From Weissella confusa (GTDB taxonomy: Bacteria > Bacillota > Bacilli > Lactobacillales > Lactobacillaceae), in assembly GCA_001436895.1 (NCBI GenBank), contig JQAY01000006.1, positions 9,903 through 73,902 of the forward strand: a stretch of 64,000 nucleotides of DNA, given 5' to 3'. Positions 1 to 5,424 of the stretch are shown piece by piece; the first letter of the stretch is position 1; every line of letters begins with the position of its first letter. Under the pieces are notes generated by a model. It was not told the DNA's origin and searched no databases. It saw nothing but the letters and a program-made list of their open reading frames with translations. The translations under genes were made by a program, and so were the position numbers.

Positions 1-259
1 CTGTCTTAGACATCATCGCTACGTTCTTAGTCATATCAGTTGTTAAACTGAAATCATCTAATTGACGAATAGCTCCATTATTAACAACCGTAGTTGTAAC
101 TACACTTGTAAAATCAACACCTTCAACAAACATCTTGAAGTTTTGATCTACCCAAAGGCTGAAACGAGTTTTGACCCCCAACTCCTTATATAGTTCACGA
201 GCGCTAACCCGTTGCTCACCTTCTTGGTTCGTTTGAACCTTAATCAGTTCGTTTGTCAT
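1..259 (-). CDS. AntA/AntB-type phage antirepressor, C-terminus cut by window edge
   Basis: The reading frame starts at an ATG at 259 preceded by GGAG eight bases upstream, and stays open to base 1 (86 codons visible). The N-terminus has the AntA-type pattern: an ARELYKELGVKTRFSLWV stretch followed by a segment with 'FVEGVDFTS' and 'DDFSLTTDMTKNVAM'. Proteins of this family are made early in phage growth and counteract the lysogenic repressor; a DNA-binding or repressor-binding C-terminal domain normally follows and is off the window. It lies directly downstream of the Cro-like gene on the same strand, 19 bases away, so the two are probably one early transcript. Confidence 0.8.
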   Translation of the reverse strand, partial: MTNELIKVQTNQEGEQRVSARELYKELGVKTRFSLWVDQNFKMFVEGVDFTSVVTTTVVNNGAIRQLDDFSLTTDMTKNVAMMSKT

Positions 260-278
260 GTTTATTTCTCCTTTATAT

Positions 279-506
279 TTATGCCAGCCAGTTGTCACCG
301 TGGTATCCGGTGTATTCAAACAATTTACGTAGCTTTTCCTTAGCTGCCTTGCTATCTTCACGGCCATTAACCAAACGAGATACATATTGTTCCGATGTTC
401 CGATTACCTCCGCAAGTTCTTTCCGAGATACTTCGTTTTCATCTAAATGAAATTGAAAATCACTATACGCTCGCTTTAAAGTACGACGCGCTTCCTTAAC
501 ACTCAT
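279..506 (-). CDS. Cro-like helix-turn-helix regulator
   Basis: This is a 75-aa protein. A helix-turn-helix of the XRE/Cro type is visible at about residues 27-50 (SRKELAEVIGTSEQYVSRLV), where an SxEQYVSR recognition helix is typical. The start is supported by AAGGAGG before ATG 506. It is transcribed away from the CI-like gene, with the shared operator region between them (507-769), so it is the natural early-side partner of the genetic switch. It is short for a full repressor and has no dimerisation or cleavage domain. An excisionase-type role is possible but less likely. Confidence 0.8.
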   Translation of the reverse strand: MSVKEARRTLKRAYSDFQFHLDENEVSRKELAEVIGTSEQYVSRLVNGREDSKAAKEKLRKLFEYTGYHGDNWLA

Positions 507-557
507 ATGTGTTTCCTCCTTGTTTATGAAGTTAAATTAGAGTTATCTTGACTTTAA

Positions 558-573
558 GTATTCTAAAGAATAC
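558..573. promoter_or_regulatory. Operator 1 of the CI/Cro switch (GTATTCTAAAGAATAC)
   Basis: This is an almost perfect 16-bp palindrome with GTATTC and GAATAC arms in the cro-side half of the intergenic region. The same core recurs at 689-704, and a half copy lies at 726-736. Repeated palindromes between divergent repressor and Cro genes are the usual operators of temperate phages. The assignment is inference from position and repetition. Confidence 0.7.
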
Positions 574-688
574 AATAAAGGCATATAAAAATAAGCATTG
601 CAAAAACCTATATATCAACGTTAGCTCGTCCAAAAGCAATTGATATTTAAGTTATTTTTGCTTGCTGTTTAACTAGATGAATTAACTA

Positions 689-704
689 TGATTCTAAAGA
701 ATAC
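689..704. promoter_or_regulatory. Operator 2 of the CI/Cro switch
   Basis: Fourteen of sixteen bases (ATTCTAAAGAATAC) match operator 1. A TATGAT at 687-692 overlaps its left arm and could be the -10 of the rightward repressor promoter, so binding here would give autoregulation. No strong -35 was found at 17 bp; TTGCTT at 658-663 and TTGCTG at 662-667 are off-spacing. Confidence 0.6.
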
Positions 705-725
705 TTTTGTCAACAGCAAAAACAA

Positions 726-736
726 CTTTAGAATAC
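726..736. promoter_or_regulatory. Operator 3 half-site (CTTTAGAATAC)
   Basis: It matches one arm and the centre of operator 1. The left arm is not conserved. It lies 33 bases before the proposed start of the CI-like gene. Confidence 0.4.
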
Positions 737-769
737 TTTTATTTCATCAAATCTCAATGGAGCTTTGAT

Positions 770-1114
770 ATGACTGTATTTGAACGAATAAAAGAAACAG
801 CGAAATTACGTGGTACTAACCTTAAAAATCTGGCTAAACAAGTCGGATTAAGCGAAAACGCTATATACTCTTGGAAAAATAAAACACCCCGAACTGATAA
901 TGTGCAAGCCGTGGCCGACGTCCTCGGCGTATCAGTCGACTACCTATTGGGTAACACTGATGAGATGCACAGTAATAAGAAGGACGACATGCCCGTGGAT
1001 CTTGAAGAAGTCTTAGACAAGTTAGGCCCTACCCTTCGCTTTGAAGGTAAAGAACTAACTGATGAGCAAAAAATCAAGTTGTACGAAATGTCTAAATTGA
1101 TGCTTGGTGAATGA
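770..1114 (+). CDS. CI/ImmR-like lysogeny repressor, XRE family
   Basis: The protein has 114 aa when started at ATG 770, which has GGAG eight bases upstream; an upstream in-frame start at 707 overlaps the operators and lacks a binding site. An N-terminal helix-turn-helix (about residues 7-60, with LKNLAKQVGLSENAIYSWKN and VADVLGVSVDYLLG) is followed by a short acidic tail. There is no RecA-dependent self-cleavage domain. Small repressors of this kind are paired with a metallopeptidase of the ImmA type, and one follows with a 4-bp overlap. It probably holds the prophage silent by binding the palindromes at 558-736. Confidence 0.85.
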   Translation: MTVFERIKETAKLRGTNLKNLAKQVGLSENAIYSWKNKTPRTDNVQAVADVLGVSVDYLLGNTDEMHSNKKDDMPVDLEEVLDKLGPTLRFEGKELTDEQKIKLYEMSKLMLGE

Positions 1115-1518
1115 TGAAAGAATTAAGAGAATATCTTCTCAACTTGGCAAAGCGGAATGATATAACTGTTACTAATGTTGAGACAAAAGACGATGGTCCA
1201 GATATGGCAATACCATTTTTATCTATGATCATCATGAATCCGAATTCAAGTACGCAGTATGCATATGAGTTCAGATTAGCTCATGAACTATCTCACCTGC
1301 TTTATGGTGACACGGAATCGGATGCAGTTTATAACTTTTCGCCTTACATAATGAGAGTTTCAGAACGTGCAGCCAATGTACAAGCAATACGCATGATTGC
1401 TTCATTTTGGTTTGATGATGTCCCGGTAGAAAGTAGAAATTGGCTGGACTTTATGAACTATCTTGGCTTGCAATCGCACTTTGAAGATATGGCCCGCGAA
1501 GCGGTTATGCAAGCATGA
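1111..1518 (+). CDS. ImmA/IrrE-type metallopeptidase
   Basis: This 135-aa protein has the zinc-binding HELSH motif at residues 58-62, the hallmark of the ImmA/IrrE family. In ICEBs1 and related phages, ImmA cleaves the partner repressor to induce the element; that role is inferred here. The gene overlaps the end of the repressor gene (ATGA-type overlap; the start is ATG 1111 or 1114), so the two are translationally coupled. The third zinc ligand is not obvious but may be the glutamate in 'RVSERAANVQA'. Confidence 0.85.
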   Translation: MMKELREYLLNLAKRNDITVTNVETKDDGPDMAIPFLSMIIMNPNSSTQYAYEFRLAHELSHLLYGDTESDAVYNFSPYIMRVSERAANVQAIRMIASFWFDDVPVESRNWLDFMNYLGLQSHFEDMAREAVMQA

Positions 1519-1533
1519 AAGCGAGGCATTCGT

Positions 1534-1710
1534 TTGCTACGTACAATTTTAATCATTGTCAACACATTACTATTGCTAATCTCTATATCTCTATATGCTT
1601 ACTTTAAGTTGAAAGAAGCTTATTTTAAATACGTAGCTGCTTCATTGATAGTTGGTTTCGCAATAGTTGATTTTATCTATCTTTACTTCTTTAAAAATTG
1701 GACGTACTAA
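1534..1710 (+). CDS. Small two-helix membrane protein, TTG start
   Basis: A 58-aa frame begins with TTG at 1534, preceded by GCGAGG at 1521-1526. Two hydrophobic segments are visible (about residues 3-22 and 34-53), separated by KLKEAYFKY. The composition and the ribosome binding site support a real gene, but no family is recognised. It follows the ImmA-type gene by 15 bases and is probably cotranscribed with it. Confidence 0.55.
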   Translation: MLRTILIIVNTLLLLISISLYAYFKLKEAYFKYVAASLIVGFAIVDFIYLYFFKNWTY

Positions 1711-1738
1711 CCACGTTATTTAGAAAAGAGTTATTAAT

Positions 1739-2104
1739 ATGAGATTGTGGCACGAATCTTTAATCCCAAAACTCCCTCGTCAGCAATTGCTGGGGCAACA
1801 TAGAGAGTGTTGTGCACTTCGTGGCGGTGGTTGGGGCAAGAAGCATGCAACTGTGAACTACGTCTTTGACCACTCACCATACAAATTATTTCAATATCAC
1901 CAATTAGTAATGAATGAGATGTTAAGTCGCGGGTATAAACCTAACGAATTATGGTTAGACCCCTTGTACCGTGGATCTAGGGAAGACTCTTATATTTCAC
2001 TACCAAGTGAAGTTCTGACTTCGCCGATTTACCCCGAGCATGACAATGCCTATTTAAAAGAGTGTATTGAAAACTTAAAAGAAAAAGGCATTGAGATAGA
2101 TTAA
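1739..2104 (+). CDS. Pyrimidine-dimer DNA glycosylase-like protein (Pyr_excise/TIGR02328 type)
   Basis: This 121-aa protein begins MRLWHESLIPKLP and continues with QLLGQHRECCALRG and WGKKHATVNYVF. That pattern matches, as far as I can recall, the short proteins grouped with T4 endonuclease V-like pyrimidine-dimer glycosylases. An AAAAGAG lies before ATG 1739. If active, it would cut at UV lesions; activity has not been shown for most members, so the function is family inference. It sits in the accessory row of the prophage and is followed by a hairpin at 2109-2125. Confidence 0.65.
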   Translation: MRLWHESLIPKLPRQQLLGQHRECCALRGGGWGKKHATVNYVFDHSPYKLFQYHQLVMNEMLSRGYKPNELWLDPLYRGSREDSYISLPSEVLTSPIYPEHDNAYLKECIENLKEKGIEID

Positions 2105-2108
2105 AAAA

Positions 2109-2125
2109 GCCACCCTTAAGGTGGC
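2109..2125. terminator. Hairpin GCCACC-N5-GGTGGC after an A-run
   Basis: The 6-bp stem is preceded by A6 and followed by ATACAT, so the classical T-tail exists only for leftward transcription. A near copy is at 2973-2990. It forms the left part of the repeated leader unit described below. Confidence 0.45.
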
Positions 2126-2131
2126 ATACAT

Positions 2132-2160
2132 ACGTGCAGATAGTATTCACGTTAAAAGCT
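2132..2160 (+). repeat. Leader box 1 (29 nt) before the first cassette gene
   Basis: The box begins ACGTGCAGATAG and ends CACGTTAAAAGCT; 27 of 29 positions are identical in all three copies. It ends 17 nt before ATG 2178, and AAGGAG follows at once. The ACGTG and CACGT arms (11-nt loop) can form a hairpin in RNA or an operator in DNA. This copy has T at position 13. Confidence 0.85.
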
Positions 2161-2177
2161 AAGGAGTATGTTTGTTT

Positions 2178-2549
2178 ATGGACTCAAAAAAGTTGAAAAA
2201 TTTAGCTAAAGTAAACGGGATTGTCGGCTTAGGCGGTGGAATTTTTCTATTGTTCGCTACGCCCATCACTGTATCAGCCACTTTGAACCAAAGTATGATG
2301 GTAGCAAATCTCGCTGTCTCAGCATTTTTCATGATTAAAGTAGCTATTTTTGTTCTTGGGATTGTGGGAGTAGTACAGTTTAAAAAATCTCCAGTAGTTT
2401 CCAATTCACCTAGCGTTTTAATGATGGTTGGTGGATCAATTGCTATTATTCCCTTGTTGGAGTGGATTGGCGGAATTCTTGCCATCATCGGTGGTTCTTT
2501 ATTTCTATCATCTATTAAAAAATTTGATAGCGCGAAAGCAGAAGACTAA
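2178..2549 (+). CDS. Four-helix membrane protein, unknown function
   Basis: This 123-aa protein is mostly hydrophobic, with about four predicted membrane segments (roughly residues 12-32, 38-66, 78-92 and 95-110) and a charged C-terminus. ATG 2178 was chosen over TTG 2172 because its 11-nt distance from AAGGAG matches the spacing of the two sister cassettes. No family is recognised. The gene sits between leader box 1 and a terminator, so it appears to be a self-contained unit in the prophage accessory row. A role in altering the lysogen envelope is only a guess. Confidence 0.65.
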   Translation: MDSKKLKNLAKVNGIVGLGGGIFLLFATPITVSATLNQSMMVANLAVSAFFMIKVAIFVLGIVGVVQFKKSPVVSNSPSVLMMVGGSIAIIPLLEWIGGILAIIGGSLFLSSIKKFDSAKAED

Positions 2550-2552
2550 AAA

Positions 2553-2586
2553 GGAACTATCTTCCTAAACAGGAAGTTCTTTTTTA
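2553..2586 (+). terminator. Rho-independent terminator after the four-helix protein gene
   Basis: The core stem is CTTCCT/AGGAAG with an AAAC loop, extended by an imperfect GAAC/GTTC outer stem, and is followed by a run of T to 2585. It closes the first cassette. Confidence 0.7.
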
Positions 2587-2611
2587 ACAGTCGATTGTGA
2601 TTGATCAACAC

Positions 2612-2640
2612 ACGTGCAGATAGGATTCACGTTAAAAGCT
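2612..2640 (+). repeat. Leader box 2 (29 nt) before the SemiSWEET gene
   Basis: It is identical to box 1 except for G at position 13. It ends 16 nt before ATG 2657, with CAGGAG between. The upstream hairpin seen with boxes 1 and 3 is missing here, so the conserved unit is the box itself. Confidence 0.85.
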
Positions 2641-2656
2641 CAGGAGAAGTACAAAC

Positions 2657-2929
2657 ATGGAAGATAAAAAATCACTACTTCTTATTGCTCGCATCGCTAG
2701 TGTGATGTCTGTACTGATGTACGTTTCATATATCCCACAAATCGTGGATAATCTATCTGGTCACGCAGGTGATCCAATACAGCCCTTTGTAGCTATGTTA
2801 AATTGCATCTTGTGGACTATTCACGGATTGTTTGGGACGGACGGTCATACCCGTGACATGCCAATCGTAATTGCAAATGTGCCCGGTATTTTATTTGGAT
2901 TCGCAGCTTTTATCACTGCGATTATCTAA
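2657..2929 (+). CDS. SemiSWEET (PQ-loop) sugar transporter
   Basis: This 90-aa protein has three predicted membrane helices. It carries the SWEET/PQ-loop signature near residue 26 (SYIPQI), an LNCILWTIHGL segment in helix 2, and 'MPIVIANVPGILFGF' in helix 3, as in bacterial SemiSWEETs. These half-transporters form dimers and move sugars passively across the membrane. Length is normal for the family. Finding one in a prophage lysogeny module, with its own leader box, is unusual; it may be a lysogen-fitness gene. Confidence 0.8.
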   Translation: MEDKKSLLLIARIASVMSVLMYVSYIPQIVDNLSGHAGDPIQPFVAMLNCILWTIHGLFGTDGHTRDMPIVIANVPGILFGFAAFITAII

Positions 2930-2949
2930 TTGTGAGTATGCGTACCTAC

Positions 2950-2990
2950 CCGCCCAGCGGGATACATAAAAAGCCACCCGTTAAGGTGGC
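2950..2990. repeat. Paired hairpins joined by ATACATAAAAA
   Basis: A CCCGC-CCA-GCGGG hairpin (2950-2962) is followed by ATACATAAAAA and a second hairpin, GCCACC/GGTGGC (2973-2990), that nearly copies 2109-2125. The same design (CCCTGC-ATC-GCAGGG, ATACATAAAAA, second hairpin) is at 3431-3479. These pairs flank the PH-domain cassette on both sides and may be terminators or junction elements. Confidence 0.6.
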
Positions 2991-2996
2991 ATACAT

Positions 2997-3025
2997 ACGT
3001 GCAGATAGGAATCACGTTAAAAGCT
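2997..3025 (+). repeat. Leader box 3 (29 nt) before the PH-domain gene
   Basis: Position 13 is G and position 15 is A; all other bases match the other two boxes. It ends 17 nt before ATG 3043. The preceding hairpin and ATACAT tail are shared with box 1, giving a repeat of about 57 nt in these two copies. Confidence 0.85.
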
Positions 3026-3042
3026 TTAGGGAGTATTTAGTT

Positions 3043-3420
3043 ATGGGACTATTTGATGGATTAATGGGTAACGCGACAAAGGTATCAAATGATTCTGTTC
3101 GTGCGGAAATTGAGCCACTATTGATTTCAGGGGAAGTAATCGAGCACTCTTACAAGCTTGTTCGAGACTTGGTAATCTTTACTGATAAGAGACTAATCAT
3201 CGTTGATAAGCAAGGTTTGACTGCTACCAAGGTTGAATATAAGTCAATCATTTACCGTTCAATTGCTAAATTTGCTACTGAAACTGCCGGACACTTCGAC
3301 TTGGATGGTGAAATCAAAATTTGGATTTCAGGACAAGTTGAACCATCTGAAGTATTGCAATTCAAGAAGGGCGAGGCTTTATCAGACATTCAACGATTGT
3401 TGGCTGAGAAGGTTTTGTAA
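3043..3420 (+). CDS. Bacterial PH-domain protein
   Basis: This 125-aa protein begins MGLFDGLMGNATKVS and contains the bacterial PH-like fold pattern 'LISGEVIEHSYKLVRDLVIF' and 'TDKRLIIVDKQGL' followed by further strands. Small proteins of this type are widespread in Firmicutes and in phage-related islands, with no agreed function. ATG 3043 is chosen because GGGAG lies nine bases upstream and leader box 3 ends at 3025; the longer frame from 2932 would run through the box and hairpins. It is followed by the hairpin pair at 3431-3479. Confidence 0.7.
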   Translation: MGLFDGLMGNATKVSNDSVRAEIEPLLISGEVIEHSYKLVRDLVIFTDKRLIIVDKQGLTATKVEYKSIIYRSIAKFATETAGHFDLDGEIKIWISGQVEPSEVLQFKKGEALSDIQRLLAEKVL

Positions 3421-3430
3421 GAGGAATCCT

Positions 3431-3479
3431 CCCTGCATCGCAGGGATACATAAAAAGGCCCCACTCGATTGAGTGAGGC
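3431..3479. repeat. Second paired-hairpin unit (GCAGGG-ATACATAAAAA-stem)
   Basis: CCCTGC-ATC-GCAGGG is followed by ATACATAAAAAGG and a CCTCACTC-type stem around CGATTG. The first hairpin and linker repeat the design at 2950-2972 with different stem bases, which suggests the structure is conserved rather than the exact sequence. Confidence 0.5.
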
Positions 3480-3586
3480 GTGACCGAAATGTCGTTAAAC
3501 TATACCGCCTATAGACCACTTAATCTGCCAATTTTACGTTTCAAATCGTTATTAATAGTGTAAAGCTAATTAACGGAGGAACGTAA

Positions 3587-3694
3587 ATGACAAGAATGGA
3601 ATTTCTACACGCCACCCATAAGATTGACAAAGCAGTATATAACATAGCCATGCAAGTGCCGGCTAATGCTGTTTGCTCATGGCTTGGCATTTAA
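3587..3694 (+). CDS. Possible 35-aa peptide
   Basis: The frame runs from ATG 3587 to TAA 3694 with a strong ACGGAGGA at 3573-3580, which is the main support. The peptide begins MTRMEFLHATHKID and ends CSWLGI; no family is recognised. A hairpin (CCCCG/CGGGG, 3699-3715) follows directly. It could be a short regulatory leader for the downstream gene rather than a functional protein. Confidence 0.4.
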   Translation: MTRMEFLHATHKIDKAVYNIAMQVPANAVCSWLGI

Positions 3695-3698
3695 AAAA

Positions 3699-3715
3699 TC
3701 CCCGTCCATTGGCCG
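3699..3715 (-). terminator. Hairpin CCCCG-N7-CGGGG
   Basis: The stem is preceded on the plus strand by A6, so the T-tail exists for leftward reading. On the plus strand it lies between the 35-aa frame and the start of the next gene and might attenuate. Confidence 0.35.
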
Positions 3716-3735
3716 GGGTGGAAAGATTATTTTAT

Positions 3736-4869
3736 ATGACAGAATCATCACTTACCTCTTTAAATCTAGAGCAGCTTACAAATGCTCTAGCAATCGTCGA
3801 TGTTCCCAGCACTACCAAAGTCTGGTTTGTTAGAAGTGGACAAGGCGGACAATACTGGGATGACTTCAGATTAAACGGATACATTGGTATTGATCACGAA
3901 GGGGTTGCCCCCTATCCTGTGTCAGATGCTAACAACCTAAATCTGCGAACAGTACAACAATACTATCGCGAAGCACTGTACGATATTCTAAAATCTAAAG
4001 AGAATTTTGAAAATCTGTCTGAAACCGAAATCGCCAATAAAAAGCAGAGTCTTATGCGAAAGGCGGGACGACGTGCGGGTGTACTGCGTACGTTCAGGCA
4101 CGAAGTTTCTAAGGGGGACATGGTCTTGTCGCCTGGAAAAGGCACCAAAGAATTTATTCTTGGGGTCGTTACAAGCGATGCTCAACTAGAGACGCCAGAA
4201 CACGTTGAACTAGACTTCGATTACGATCAATCACCCTATTCAAACATTAGGACTGTTTCATGGATCAAGCGTGTAGATTTTGTAGATATTCCGAATGAGG
4301 TAAAATTCATCCGCCATGGAAACGGATCAATCTTTGATGTTTCTGAGTTCATCTCAAAATTACTTCCTCTATTTTTTAACTATTATTTCTATGAAGGATT
4401 GTTTAGCGCACGTGTTACCGTTGGAACGAAGCGTCCAGTAACTTCTGACTCTTTGTATCTACTACAAAAAGTAATTGTAGAAATTAAAAACAACCCTGAA
4501 GTATCTATCACTCAAAAGACCAAAATCGAATCACCTGGCTATATCATCCTGACATCCTTGGCAACAGACGCTGCAAATTTACTGAACGTACTAAATGGAC
4601 TGGGCGTTGCCGGAAGCATTGCATTTATTGTTAAGCATTCAGACAAGCTTGCAGGATTATTAGCGACAATTCGCGACTGGGGTCACAACAAAAATATGAA
4701 CAAGCTGGAAGAAGCTGCAACAAAGATGGAACTTCTAAACTCAGTAAATCAAGACACACTAACTCCTGAGCAGAAGGCTGATCTAAATCAAGAAATGCTA
4801 AAAGTCACCCAACAATTCAAATTGTCGGATGACCCAGTCGGCGAAGATATTAACCATGATGAGTTGTAA
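3736..4869 (+). CDS. Prophage accessory protein with possible EVE/PUA-like N-terminal domain
   Basis: The product has 377 aa from ATG 3736; the longer frame from 3673 overlaps the upstream peptide and hairpin. Residues about 25-160 show a pattern seen in EVE/Mrr-N-like modules: VWFVRSGQGGQYWDDF, 'GYIGID', then 'RRAGVLRTFRHEVSKGDMVLSPG' and 'FILGVVT'. A hydrophobic or amphipathic part follows around 280-325, then a charged coiled tail. EVE-like modules read modified bases in several restriction systems, so an anti-phage role is conceivable. No nuclease motif was seen, and the domain call is tentative. Confidence 0.5.
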   Translation: MTESSLTSLNLEQLTNALAIVDVPSTTKVWFVRSGQGGQYWDDFRLNGYIGIDHEGVAPYPVSDANNLNLRTVQQYYREALYDILKSKENFENLSETEIANKKQSLMRKAGRRAGVLRTFRHEVSKGDMVLSPGKGTKEFILGVVTSDAQLETPEHVELDFDYDQSPYSNIRTVSWIKRVDFVDIPNEVKFIRHGNGSIFDVSEFISKLLPLFFNYYFYEGLFSARVTVGTKRPVTSDSLYLLQKVIVEIKNNPEVSITQKTKIESPGYIILTSLATDAANLLNVLNGLGVAGSIAFIVKHSDKLAGLLATIRDWGHNKNMNKLEEAATKMELLNSVNQDTLTPEQKADLNQEMLKVTQQFKLSDDPVGEDINHDEL

Positions 4870-5083
4870 TTCTTAACCCCAATCTTGCGCCAAAGAAATC
4901 AATAGTTCCATTTTTTCTTGATTCATACGTCAACCTAAATGGTGCCAACGCAAGAATGATAGATAATATAATCTGCCAATAATCGGACAGACCGGTAGAA
5001 AACAACCAATCAAAGAAGGCTACAAATAGTGACATCATGCCAATTAACACGATGTTCAGAAAAAACAATTTAACATATTTCAT
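4850..5083 (-). CDS. Small two-to-three-helix membrane protein
   Basis: This 77-aa protein begins MKYVKLFFLNIVLIGMMSLF and has hydrophobic segments at about residues 4-27 and 35-50, then a polar tail. GGGAGG lies before ATG 5083, a good start. It converges on the preceding gene with a 20-bp overlap of the 3' ends. No family is recognised; in this position an immunity or superinfection role is possible but unsupported. Confidence 0.55.
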   Translation of the reverse strand: MKYVKLFFLNIVLIGMMSLFVAFFDWLFSTGLSDYWQIILSIILALAPFRLTYESRKNGTIDFFGARLGLRITTHHG

Positions 5084-5142
5084 TTTTGTACCTCCCGTCT
5101 ACGTTTATTCTACCTAGGTTACACGATTTCTGCATTAGAAAA

Positions 5143-5164
5143 GTCCCACTCCGAAGAGTGAGAC
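5143..5164. terminator. Terminator of the Fst-like toxin mRNA
   Basis: GTCCCACTC and GAGTGAGAC pair around CGAA, with one wobble pair. Read leftward, the stem is followed by TTTTC. It lies 11 bases after the toxin stop codon. Confidence 0.65.
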
Positions 5165-5175
5165 CCCTTGCAAGA

Positions 5176-5265
5176 TTACTTCTTGTTATCGAAGCACTTC
5201 TTGATTGCGTCAGCGATCAACGTGACAAGTACGCCAGATACAACTGACAAAACGAATTGTAACAT
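5176..5265 (-). CDS. Fst-like type I toxin (29 aa)
   Basis: The peptide starts MLQFVLSVVSGVLVTLIADA and ends with a lysine-rich polar tail, KKCFDNKK. One membrane helix with a short charged C-terminus is the Fst/Ldr plan; such toxins insert in the membrane when their RNA antitoxin is lost. In the leader, AAGGTAG and CTACCTT (5266-5283) form a hairpin that reaches to two bases before the ATG and contains the only purine-rich stretch able to act as ribosome binding site. Self-sequestered starts are known for fst. A TGG-TATGCT extended -10 (minus strand, 5318-5326) and a terminator at 5143-5164 complete the unit. The family call is by pattern only. Confidence 0.65.
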   Translation of the reverse strand: MLQFVLSVVSGVLVTLIADAIKKCFDNKK

Positions 5266-5283
5266 CAAGGTAGACACCTACCT
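5266..5283 (-). promoter_or_regulatory. Leader hairpin that covers the toxin ribosome binding site
   Basis: AAGGTAG-GTGT-CTACCTT forms a 7-bp stem ending two bases before the toxin ATG. It would hide the ribosome binding site. Its 5' arm overlaps the 12 nt (5276-5287) that can pair with the upstream small RNA. A second stem, GTGCC/GGCAC (5289-5310), sits further 5'. Confidence 0.6.
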
Positions 5284-5317
5284 TTCTAGTGCCGATTGTG
5301 AATGTGGCACGTCAACT

Positions 5318-5326
5318 AGCATACCA
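5318..5326 (-). promoter_or_regulatory. Predicted toxin promoter, extended -10 (TGG-TATGCT)
   Basis: Read leftward, TGG precedes TATGCT. The start of transcription would fall near 5311, leaving a leader of about 45 nt. There is no clear -35. Confidence 0.45.
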
Positions 5327-5337
5327 TAAAAAAGTGC

Positions 5338-5409
5338 AAAAAAAATACCACTCGCGCATTCACTCACGGGTGGTAAGCAGAAAGGTAGGTTACCCTTGCC
5401 ACAATTCGT
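5338..5409 (-). ncRNA. Predicted antitoxin small RNA of about 70 nt
   Basis: On the minus strand an extended -10 (TGT-TATAAT, 5416-5424) predicts a start near 5409. A terminator with TACCAC/GTGGTA arms (5346-5375) and eight T (5338-5345) ends it. Between them, 5379-5390 reads ACCTACCTTTCT, exactly complementary to the AGAAAGGTAGGT in the toxin leader at minus-strand 5276-5287. The arrangement is promoter, target-complementary stretch, terminator, then toxin promoter, all on one strand. It was found by eye; expression and pairing are inference. Confidence 0.55.
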
Positions 5410-5424
5410 ACTTAAATTATAACA

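Noticed and set aside
253..450. Plus-strand open frame opposite the Cro-like gene
   Set aside because: Shadow of the minus-strand gene; no ribosome binding site.
2932..3042. N-terminal extension of the PH-domain protein
   Set aside because: It would translate through two hairpins and the leader box; the ATG at 3043 has the correct ribosome site.
5100..5166. Convergent Fst-type antitoxin RNA (RNA II) on the plus strand
   Set aside because: TTGTAC and TATTCT are 15 bp apart and the complementarity to the toxin leader is short; the upstream tandem RNA is better supported. Not excluded.
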